Assembly (NCBI GenBank): GCA_037349105.1
Contig: JAYJMM010000106.1
Coordinates: 124,001-188,000, forward strand
Source of the DNA: Limnomonas spitsbergensis
Lineage: Eukaryota > Chlorophyta > Chlorophyceae > Chlamydomonadales
DNA: 64,000 nt
Direction of reading: 5' to 3'
The position numbers and the translations under genes were made by a program. The stretch's first letter is position 1. Each line of letters opens with the position of its first letter. Shown one piece after another: positions 50,531 to 60,070 of this stretch. The notes under the pieces are model-generated. The model did no database searches. It was given only the letters and a program-made list of their open reading frames with translations, and was not told the DNA's origin.

Positions 50531-53500
50531 CCACGTACATTGCGGTGGCCAGCATCAAGAAGGTGATCATGTCGTTTTTGTTGTCCTGCTCCTCGTTCAT
50601 TTGAAAAAACTGGATGAGGAAAAGGGGCGCAAGGAGAGGGTAAGGCAAAAAATAACTCGAGCCATTTCAGATGACACTTCCCCCCCGGCTTCAGCGAAAC
50701 AGCCCACCCAAACGGGCCTCGCACATTACACAGCCCCACAAACTTTCCTTGTAGGCTACCATCCCTTGTAGCAAATAATCAGGATATTTTTAACTCCTCC
50801 TGGTAAAGCATTCACTTCCCAGCTTTTGTTTCAATGTTTAGCGCACTTCCCCCCATAATCTTGCCCTGCAAGCAATCACGGGTTCCTTGCTCACTTGTGA
50901 CAGCCATGACACCATCGTGGCTCCTTCATCGAACCTGATACTGGCGCCAAGGGGCCTGTCACTTAGGGGGTCGGACGAGTCCCCCCCCCAAACAACTAAG
51001 GGGTTTCGGCTGGGACGGAGCCTGTCCACCCAAAATGTTTGACAGAAAAACAAAATGAAACCATCCTTCCGTATTAAAAAGTTGAAGTTCTGGACGCCAG
51101 TCAAACTTTCCGCATGCAAAGACCCCATCTCAAATTCGATTGCCGTTGACAAGGGATTTGTCCGCCCCCCTAACTGACAGGCCCCTAGTGGCGCCCAATG
51201 AACAGGAAAAAATCATAAAAACAAAGACTGAGGGGATTAAATTGTAACAACAATTTAAATATAGACCCGTTGATGTAGAAGCACCATGAGATTCTAGGCA
51301 CAATTATAGGCATGACTCTAGGTAACATATACCTCTAGGTAACATATGACTCTAGGCAACATTCTAGGCAACATTCTAGGCACACTTCTAGGCAACATTC
51401 TAGGCGTCCACCTTGGTTGGATCGCTGGGGTCCTTGTAGAGAGTCCCGCCATCGTCCTCCAGCGTAGAATCAATAGTTGCAGTCACGGTGTCTGCAGCTT
51501 CCCCCAGCTTCTCCCGTGCATCCAAGCTCGCCTGCTTCGCCGCCCACATAACCCTGCTGGCCATCACGACGGCTGAGATGGGGGGAGATAACTTGCTGGT
51601 GTCCCAAGAATCCCTGTGGACAAGTGTGAACGCAGAGGGACAACTGTGAATTGAAGGAATAAAACAAATCTGTCTGCTGGCCATCTCCTTGGTTGCGATG
51701 GGAGGGAGATGCCTTGCTGGTGTCTCAACAATCCCTGCAAACAAATGTGAAAGCAGCGGGACAAGTGTGAAGCAGAGGATGGAATGAAACACAGGACTCT
51801 GATAGCTGCGAGCATCACCTGATATTGGGGTCGAAGGCTTGCTAGAATCCCAGGTGCACCTGGAGAACACTTGATAGAGTATAAGGTGGAGGAGGAGTGA
51901 GGAAAATACACAACTCACATCAACACGGGACATCATTTCTTTCTTCGGCTACGAGCGCACATTCAGCAGGCTGCCCCACGGCCGCCAAAGGTTCGATTTG
52001 GACCAAACGTAGACCGGCCTATGAGTGGTGGCCAAAGCAGCATGGCTGGCTACAAATGGGGTCACCAGCCAGAGGCCGGAGTGTAACTGACATGTAGCAC
52101 ACACGTTGCTGAGACACAAAACAAACAAATAAACACTGAAACTGGGGTGACATGGAGACGGAAAGTGTACGGGGGTCACAGTGGTCCCTGCCAATGAGGC
52201 ATGGAAAGGGAGGGCATGACAGGGAAAGGGGAGACACAAGTGTGAAGGAAAACACATGTCCCTAGTGCCTCTCAAGGTGCTGAGGTTGGGGCAAAAGGCT
52301 TGAGGAAACTCCTGCAAAAAGTAGGAAGGTATTCAACAGAACAGGAAAAAGAAAATAGACCTGGGGTGGAAAGCTTGCTGGCAGCACAGCATTTCATGAG
52401 ACACACGAGAAAGCGGAGGGAAAGGAGGAAGGAAATGAAACTGGATTGGAAAGCATGCTGGATGTCCAGGCTTCCTCGAGACACATGAGAGGAAGCGGAG
52501 GAAAAGGAGGAAGGTAATGAAACTGGAGGGAAAACCTTGTCGGTAGCCCATGATTCCCTTCTACCTACACACACATACACAAGTGAAAGGACAACCAGGA
52601 CAATGATAGGAGAGGGAAAACGTGGTAGTGTCACAGGAATGAAAACATGCCCGGCTTTGTTGGCACCCGGCAGATTCTTTATCTTTTGATGCATGCTTGG
52701 TGCTTCTTTAAGGAAAGGAGGCATGGAATGTGATCGACGGAAAGGGCCAGCAAGAAGAAAGAGGAAACTATAAGGGCATGTGTGCAGAGACTTGGAGAAG
52801 GTGTCACCCATGACCAGAGAGTCAGCCATGCTTCTGCATGGAGGACAAACACCCCATGAATCTTTCAATCATCTTGAAGCTAAACTACTGGAGCCGGTAG
52901 AACATAGCAAAGAGATAGCTTCCTGGCTTTAAAGTAGAACAGAGGGAACGAGGGAAATAACCAGCCTTTTGAGATTTTTCTTTCGGAGCCGAACATCAGA
53001 GGGGGTGAATTTACCTGTACGCCCGCGCCCGCGGTGGTGATGAGAAGGGTGGTCGGACCCCCCAGGTGGGAACAGGCTGAAAGGGAGTGGGAAAACGCGA
53101 AAAATTTGAAACTTTTTCGACAGGCTGGAGGAGGATCATAATTAAGACGATGAGTCCCTAATGTAGCTAGCGACCGAGGTTGTGAGGACTGAGAAGTGAC
53201 AGCGCTGCAGCCTGTGAGAATTGAGTGACAGGGCTCCAGGCTGTCACTTCTCACACATTTTCAAGATTCCATCGCGGATACTCTTCACGGGGGTCACTGC
53301 GCTCGACTGCTTGACCGCTGTCACTCCCCCGCCCGCGAGCAGAAGGCCACGAGCACCGATGTGTTACACTGCATCACCCTGACAGAGTTCAGTCCTGCGC
53401 GGCCTCATTGTTGCAAGCCCGTGCGCTCCGGCTGCGCAAACAGATAGGGCCGACACTCAGCGTCACGACGCAAATTTCGCACGATCGCAACATGCGCCAC

Positions 53501-56500
53501 AGCCGTGACACTTCGCTTGCGATTGATACACACTCCAAGTGAAGCACATACCGGTATGTCCACCCCCTAGCCCTGTAAATAGAATACCAGTGAGCCTTCC
53601 AAATGCTGAAAAGAAGAAGCGTGCAGAAGCAGCTCGTCTCCTGGCTATTTCCAGCACTAGGGGGTCAAAGGGGCCACATTATTTCGACCATATGCACGCC
53701 TTGCAAGGCCAGCATACATCTCTGGCATAAATGATTGTTGAAGGGGGCATGCTGGTAACGGGAGCCAGCCATTAATGGTAGCCTAGTCGTGGCATTGGAG
53801 CTGAATGCTGAACTCGCAGCCCACCCTGCACCTGTGACTAGTAAGCACCTTCCCGCACCCTTCCACACATATGACTTTTCACCTTCCCACACCCTCCCGC
53901 ACAGGTGAATCAGCACGTTCACACACCCTCCCATGCATGTGACACAGCACCCTCTCACACCTCAACACACTCCTCTTACCTCAACGCATCTTCTACTCAG
54001 CATTCGCGACACCATACTTGAACCTTCCCACTCATTCCCGCACCTGTGACTCAGCACCTTCCCGGAGATCAGGTTCATCTCGATGACTGATGTGATGGAG
54101 ATATCGACAGCTCCTGCACCAACCAGCCCTGTAAGCTGCCAGTCCACCTGTGAGGCAGTACAACACCTTTCAGTCCACCTGTCAGGTAGTACAATACCAC
54201 TCAGTCCACCGGTCAGACCGTACAACAGCACTCAGTCCAGCTGAGGAACACAACAGAAGTACCAGCTAAGCCCACACCGTACAACACCACACATTCCAGG
54301 TCAGGCTGGCAACAGAGGTCAGGCTAGTCTCGCACCATACAAGTAAACAACACGCCAACACAATTCTAGTCAGTACCGCATTGTGGTCATTCAACCTGTC
54401 AGGCAGTACAACACTCAGCCCAGCTGAGAAAAGCAACAGCAGTACCAGCTATAACTGCACCAAACACCACCACCCATTCCACAGCTGAGGAGGGCAACTG
54501 GGCTACCGGGAAGTCCCACATCTTACAAGTACACACCACCCCTCAGACCAGCTGAGAGGAGCGAAACACGTGCTGGTCAGCAGTGTTTATTTTCTCGACT
54601 GCGAGGCCACCATCAGCAGGCTGCCCCACGGCCTTCAGAGGCCCCATTGGACCAAACCTGGACCGGCCTACAGCCGGCGGCCTAAGCAGCATGTCTGGCC
54701 AAACCTGGGGCCTGTGGGGGAGGGCCGGTTTGTAGCTGATGTGAAGCTGAGTCAAGAAAAAAGAAACACTGCTGATCAGCCCTGCATTCTGCCCATTCTC
54801 GTTGAGCTGGGCCACAGTGGCACTGGCCAGTCCCACATCATACAACATCACAGAGTCCAGACAGATAAGCCGAACAGCCCCGAGCAGCGCTGTTCCCTTA
54901 AGTTGCACACCCCTAGGGGGGCGTGGTTTTCTTTCTTCTTCAAGCCGAACACGTGTTGGTCAGTCTCCATTGTAAAACCCTACCAAGTCCAGCCGAGAGT
55001 GGCTGTGAAGGACAGGCCTGTGCCACACGCCCACACCTCAAGCCAACCATACGTGCTCTTCTCCCCTGCCCCTGTCTAGATCGCCGGGCTCCATGTTCCT
55101 GCCCCCTCTCCCATGTCAGGGTGGCATGGCTCCACCATGGTCTTGGCTGTGTATGGTAGCTGGAATTAAGCTTCCTCATCTCCTACCAGCCCCACGCAAC
55201 CAAGCGGTCAGTAGGGCCCAGCGGGTATGCACCGATCTGAACATGCTCTTCATGACACCCTTCACCTGGCCCCAGGAACCTGTCCCCTGTCCCCCATCAC
55301 CTGGCCCCCGATGTACACCCGTCACCTGGCCCCAGGCACCTGTCCCTGCCCCCCAGCACCTGGCCCCAGATGCACACCCTTCACCTGGCCCCAGGCACCT
55401 GTCCCTGTCCCCCAGCACCTGGCCCCAGGCACCTGTCCCTGCCCCCCAGCACCTGGCCCCAGGCACCTGTCCCTGTCCCCCAGCACCTGGCCCCAGGCAC
55501 CTGTCCCTGCCCCCCAGCACCTGACCCCAGGCACCTGTCCCTGTCCCCCAGCACCTGGCCCCAGATGCAAACCCTTCACCTGGCCCCAGGCACCTGTCCC
55601 TGCCCCCCAGCACCAGGCCCCAGACACCTGTCCCTGTCCCCCAGCACCTGGCCCCAGATGTACACCCGTCACCTGGCCCCAGGCACCTGTCCCTGCCCCC
55701 CAGCACCTGGCCCCAGGCACCTGTCCCTGTCCCCCAGCACCTGGCCCCCGATACGCACCCTTCACCTGGCCCCAGGCACCTGTCCCTGTCCCCCAGCACC
55801 TGGCCCCAGGCACCTGTCCCTGCCCCCCAGCACCTGGCCCCAGGCACCTGTCCCTGTCCCCCAGCACCTGGCCCCAGGCACCTGTCCCTGCCCCCCAGCA
55901 CCTGGCCCCAGGCACCTGTCCCTGTCCCCCAGCACCTGGCCCCAGATGCGAACCCTTCACCTGGCCCCAGGCACCTGTCCCTGTCCCCCAGCACCTGGCC
56001 CCAGATGCACACCCTTCACCCGGCCCCAGGCACCTGTCCCTGCCCCCCAGCACCTGGCCCCAGATGCACACCCTTCACCTGACCCCAGGCACCTGTCCCC
56101 TGTCCCCCAGCACCTGGCCCCAGATTCACACCCGTCACCTGGCCCCAGGCACCTGTCCCCTGTCCCCCAGCACCTGGCCCCAGATGCACACCCTTCACCT
56201 GGCCCCAGGCACCTGTCCCTGCCCCCCAGCACCTGGCACTCAGCGCCTGGCCCCAGATGAACACCCAGCACCCCTGTCCCCAGGCACCTGGCCCTCAGCA
56301 CCTGGCCTTTGACACCTGGCCCCTGGCTCAAGACATACAACCAGTACCAGGGTTACAGCGTCCCCGTCATAACATCTGCGGCTCTGTGCATGCTCTTCTT
56401 GAGGATAACTACAGCCATAACTGTTTGCCATGTTCCGTATATATATCAAGGGCAACATCATGGCCAGACCCACCCTTTTCCCATATATATACATTACAGA

Positions 56501-59237
56501 CATCATTTTGGCCATACCCAGGCTGTTCCAGTTTGAATTTTGAGAGACCAGGGCTCCCCAACGACTACTTTCATGCATTTCTCAGGATAACAAACATCAG
56601 TCTGGGCGCAACATTCCCATGCAGATAATGAGGGCTTTGTTTATCATGGCACGTGTAAGTGTGAGCAGGGCAGCTAGCCAGCTACCGGTATGGTATGAAC
56701 AGCTTTGACGTGGCATTAGCTATGAGGGGTCATCATCACTACCTGAGCTGTGCCTTGGGCGAGCATCTGCAGCCTCGACACCGTCTGCGATACAGAAGCA
56801 AAGATGGGAAGGTGGGGCATATGTAGGACACGGATAAGAACGTTAAGGAGGCGGCATGAAGGCGAAGTTAGATGTGTTAAAGTCGGATACATCAAGGCGA
56901 GGACAGAGACATCAATGATGCGGCAGGAAGGCGAGGACAGAGACATCAATGATGCGGCAGGAAGGCGAGGACAGAGACATCAATGATGCGGCAGGAAGGC
57001 GAGGACAGAGACATCAATGATGCGGCAGGAAGGCCAGGACAGAGACATCAATGATGCGGCAGGAAGGCCAGGACAGAGACCCTAAACCTTAACCCAAGAA
57101 CCCTAAACCTTTGAAACCCTAAACCCGACATCAAAGATGCAGCATGAAGGCGAGGATAGACGGGACAAGGGCATCAATGCATGAATGTATGATTGGGAAG
57201 GATAGCCTGTCCAATGCTACGGCTCAACATGTGGCTTCCTTGATCCACGCCTCAGTGCATACTTTTTATTTATTTAACACTTGTGTTTATATAATCCAAG
57301 GATCTGTAGTTATGACCAACTCTGACCCGGCCAGGCCACACGGATTTTGCACAGGTCACGCTCAGTGGAATTATAAATATGCTTGACAAGCAAGGGACTA
57401 CCGTAGATTTGATTTGCCTTCCCTTGGGTTAGAAAACATGATTTCTTTTTATGCTGCCCTCAGGGCAAACTTTCGACCAAAACTCTTATTTCCTGGCTGA
57501 AATCTGGCGTTGACAGAAGATCATCCGTGATTTCGTGGATCCCTCATCCCCAAACGACGTTTATTATGAGGGGAGGTAAAGCAAATCTACAGTAAAGGAA
57601 TCGGTACCGGCAGTTCTTGTTGCAGGCAGTCTGATAAGAGTCACACCGCAACATGACTGACACAAGAATGATATATGCACTTCAGCATGGCGCAATGAAA
57701 TTTCCCGGGGAGAAAACGTAGATCCCGCTATAATCCTGAGGACGAGAAATCGTCAGGCTAGTATTTTACTGCGTGGGACCCTGAAAATCAATCAACATAC
57801 TCACTGGCGTACATTAAGAGCAAATGCCGTGCATGATGGAGGGCAGTGTGTATTTTTCCGGCTTAGAGTCCAACTTCGGCAGGCCGCCCTGCGGCTGCTA
57901 GAGGCCTGATCGAGAGCAAACCTGGACAGCTGGTGGTTAAAGCAGTATGGCTGCCCACAATCGAGGCCTCCAACCAGGGGCCGGAATGTAGCTGACAGGT
58001 AGCTGTGTCCCGCAAAAGAGAAACTGTAGGAAATCAGATTCATCCTCCTTTCTCAGGGCAATGAGTCTCCTCATCCTAAACAAAACTACGTCCCTTTTAA
58101 ACTTCCTATTTCGAAACCGCTCCTAGCTTCACGAAGACGAACACTTAGAGAATGCAAAACAATGAAAACATGCATTGCAAGGAAGCCCGGACAATGGGCT
58201 GGGGACAATCAAGTGCTTTCCGGTACTCGAATGACAAACAGGCTTACCCAATTCCCGGAACATGACAGAAATTATCCTGCACTTTCACCCATTTCTCAGT
58301 CAATAAGACTAACTATCGGTACCGCCAATGTTGTGCACCCTGCTGCCAATCCTTACCCCAAATTACCTGTTTTTCGCCTTCGGCACCCACATGGTCTACT
58401 CTCTCCCAAGCTGAGTGGACTTTCCAAATTTTGTAATATGCGGCCGCCTGACCTGGATTCCGCTTTCCAGTCATCAGAAATTACTGGACTCTGGATAGGG
58501 CTATTGTTCCTATTCATCGCAGGGTACTAAGACTGCAATTCAGCCATATTACAGCTGTTGAAGCCTGGCCCAGCAACGTGCCTGCTGCTAGGGCCGCTGG
58601 CCGTACACTGGTCCAGGTAGGGCCCCCCACGGCCCAGTAGTGGTCTAGCAAGGTGCCTGCTGTTTGGGCCACTGGCCATACGTCGGTCAGGTAGGGTTCC
58701 CATCGGCCCAGCAGTGGTCTGGCACGCATGTTCAAATAATGGGCTGCTCCATGTCACTGTCGCACTGATTGGCCTAGGCACACAGACCTCATGGTCAAGT
58801 GCTTGAGCGCTCTTGAATGGCAAACTTACCACTCTGGGTTGCTGGACGCTCTCCGAAATCCACCGCAGCCTCGAATACCGAGCGCTCCCGGAAAACGACC
58901 TGAGTCCATCCGAGTAGGTCACCTCCTTGGCGAAGTGGCTGGGGGTCAGGCGCAGTAGCTCAAGGTCCCGGGCAAAAGTGCGCACAGCCTGCTCCACAGC
59001 TGGTGACGAAGTGCACTCAAAGTCGTCACAGTAGTTTCTTCCCAGGTTCTCTATGACTTGAATGGGTGCTTTCGGTGACGTGGGCTCCGATGCTTTGGAG
59101 ATCGCTCGTCTTACTGTGAGGCAGCGAGGCGTGCTGCTGGGAAGGCTCTTGAGCGAAGGAAAGGCCAGGCTGTGAACTTTGCCTACGTGGCATGCACATC
59201 CCGACCCGCGACGGACACGCAACACGGCCTGGCTCAT
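50496..59237 (-). CDS. NTF2/SnoaL-like (DUF2358-type) plastid protein with C-terminal membrane segment
   Basis: There are five phase-consistent exons: 58830-59237, 56743-56784, 54044-54147, 51412-51613 and 50496-50609 (870 nt, 289 aa). Residues 1-55 are rich in Arg, Ser and Thr and poor in acids, as in plastid transit peptides. The core holds DLELLRLTPSHFAKEVTYSD, then GSARYSRLRWISES, TVSRLQMLAQGTAQ, VDWQLTGLVGAGAV, IEMNLISGKVLSHR and DSWDTSKLSPP. This alternating-strand pattern, ending in a GK-x-x-x-HRD-x-WD motif, is typical of the NTF2-like fold of DUF2358 proteins. A DPTKFFQ motif precedes a hydrophobic helix (MITFLMLATAMYVVFKGF) near the C terminus. Function is unknown; such proteins are usually plastid-associated. 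If the exon 4 donor at 51411 is not used, translation stops at 51400 after VDA and the helix is lost. The sequence before the ATG (TTACAG) could be an acceptor, so a 5' UTR exon is possible. Confidence 0.72.
51290..51405 (-). repeat. GCCTAGAATGTT repeat after the exon 4 donor of the DUF2358-type gene
   Basis: Eight or so 12-20-bp copies of CTAGGCAACATT and CTAGGTAACATA begin within 10 nt of the donor at 51411. Confidence 0.8.
51620..52560 (-). repeat. Ladder of acceptor copies before exon 4 of the DUF2358-type gene, with a family A insertion
   Basis: The true junction CCACAG|GGATTCTTGGGACACCAG has decayed copies near 51720-51745, 51830-51870, 52295-52315, 52370-52400, 52455-52480 and 52530-52550. 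Readable traces are TWDSSKPSTPIS, CCAASKLSTP and SWTSSMLSNP. A family A repeat interrupts at 51950-52110. Confidence 0.75.
51950..52110 (+). repeat. Dispersed repeat family A copy
   Basis: CAGCAGGCTGCCCCACGGCC, then GTAGACCGGCCTATGAGTGG, then GTAACTGACATGTAGC. Confidence 0.75.
52570..53840. other. Intron 3 of the DUF2358-type gene, middle part
   Basis: No array. Short coding-like frames (HLGGPTTLLITTAGAGVQ near 53020-53080 and LEIARRRAASARFFF near 53620-53660, minus) have plausible splice sites but do not fit the phases of the gene, so they are not called exons. Confidence 0.35.
53840..54043 (-). repeat. Ladder of donor copies after exon 3 of the DUF2358-type gene
   Basis: The true AAGGTGCTGAGTCACAG|GTGCGGGAATG is followed by about five copies, including GGGTGCTGTGTCACATGCAT, CGTGCTGATTCACCTGTGCG, TGAAAAGTCATATGTGTGG and CTAGTCACAGGTGCAGG. 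Confidence 0.82.
54148..54545 (-). repeat. Ladder of acceptor copies before exon 3 of the DUF2358-type gene
   Basis: The true CTGCCTCACAG|GTGGACTGGC is followed upstream by CTACCTGACAGGTGGACTGA, CGGTCTGACCGGTGGACTGA and TCCTCAGCTGGACTGAGTGC. More decayed copies sit near 54405 and 54480. Confidence 0.82.
54600..54755 (+). repeat. Dispersed repeat family A copy
   Basis: CAGCAGGCTGCCCCACGGCC, then GGACCGGCCTACAGCCGGCG, then TTGTAGCTGATGTGAAGCTG. Confidence 0.85.
55265..56330 (-). repeat. 34-bp minisatellite CACCTGGCCCCAGGCACCTG-type, about 30 copies
   Basis: Unit CACCTGGCCCCAGGCACCTG plus TCCCTGCCCCCCAG, with an extended variant carrying ATGCACACCCTTCACCTGGC. On the transcript each unit has GCCAGGTG. 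It lies in intron 2 of the DUF2358-type gene. Confidence 0.95.
56895..57075. repeat. 34-bp repeat ACATCAATGATGCGGCAGGA, five copies
   Basis: Nearly perfect copies with GGCGAGGACAGAG or GGCCAGGACAGAG, followed by CCCTAAACC motifs. Confidence 0.92.
57870..58025 (+). repeat. Dispersed repeat family A copy
   Basis: CGGCAGGCCGCCCTGCGGCT, then GCAAACCTGGACAGCTGGTG, then GTAGCTGACAGGTAGCTGTG. Confidence 0.75.
58545..58755 (-). repeat. Dispersed repeat family A, two tandem copies, reverse
   Basis: AGCAACGTGCCTGCTGCTAG then GGGCCCCCCACGGCCCAGTA is repeated as AGCAAGGTGCCTGCTGTTTG then AGGGTTCCCATCGGCCCAGC. The left edge is TTACAGCTG. Confidence 0.7.
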
Positions 59238-60070
59238 GCTGTAAGTTAAACGATAGGCTGGAAAATATATTGCGGTTCAATTTAGAAGGTGAATTGGGGA
59301 GGAGGGTGGGAGTGCGATCCGTATTTGGATGGCCTTGCGGTATGGACCAGGTATTCGGATGGTTCCGGGGCGAGATCGTTTCGGGCCACAGGCCCCCCTT
59401 TGGTGGGGGAGACTCCGGGGTTCCCCCTAAAGCAAAAAAGCAAAAAAGCAAAAAAGCAGGGCCCCCTTGCTTAATCTTACGAGCATCCCCGGGGGCACCC
59501 GGTAAAGAGGAAGGGGGTCCCAAGCAAAGAAAGAGGGGGGGGGGTCCATAAGATTAAGCAAAGGGGGGCACCCGGTAAAGAGGAAGGGGGTCCCAAGCAA
59601 AGAAAGAGGGGGGGGGGGGGGGTGGAGGAGGTAGGGGTGAGAGAATCTTATATCTTATTTTTGTTTTTGTTTGGAAATCTTATCGGCGGCCCCCCCCTCC
59701 CCCCGGTGGTATCACACTAGATAGGGTGAGCAACTTCTGTGCCGACCCAAGGGAGAAGTTGGTATCAACCTGTGAGCAACATTCAAACCTGAGCAAACGC
59801 AGTCTTCTGCATTTTTCATTAACCTCTGCATCTCCAATATATTCTACAATGAAATTCTAACGGGGCCATGACATTCGGCAGACTGTCCTACCCCTCTTCG
59901 GATAAAGGAGGGGCACCTGTGCGATCTCTGTCCCTGGAATTGAGGGGTGCAGTAATATACAATACTGAATTAGGGGTAGGATACGCGGAGGAACCTGGCA
60001 AAACGCAAAACCTTGACTTGGTCTTTCTCGATATTCGCTCCGCGCTAATGTCACGTGGAAGAGGGACAAG
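59238..60070. promoter_or_regulatory. Divergent intergenic region
   Basis: Lies between the start of the DUF2358-type gene (minus) and the plus-strand gene, so it is a candidate shared promoter by position. It contains a two-copy repeat (GGGGGCACCCGGTAAAGAGG then AAGGGGGTCCCAAGCAAAGA, 59497-59610), AAAAAAGC triplets, and an inverted pair CAACTTCT/AGAAGTTG at about 59729-59760. No TATA box was identified with confidence. Confidence 0.35.

Noticed and set aside
53005..53080. Exon HLGGPTTLLITTAGAGVQ with good splice sites
   Set aside because: No frame of it joins exons 3 and 4 of the DUF2358-type gene in phase, while those two exons join perfectly without it.
57801..58043. 80-codon minus frame as an exon of the DUF2358-type gene
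   Set aside because: It overlaps a dispersed family A repeat copy and breaks the phase-0 join of exons 1 and 2.
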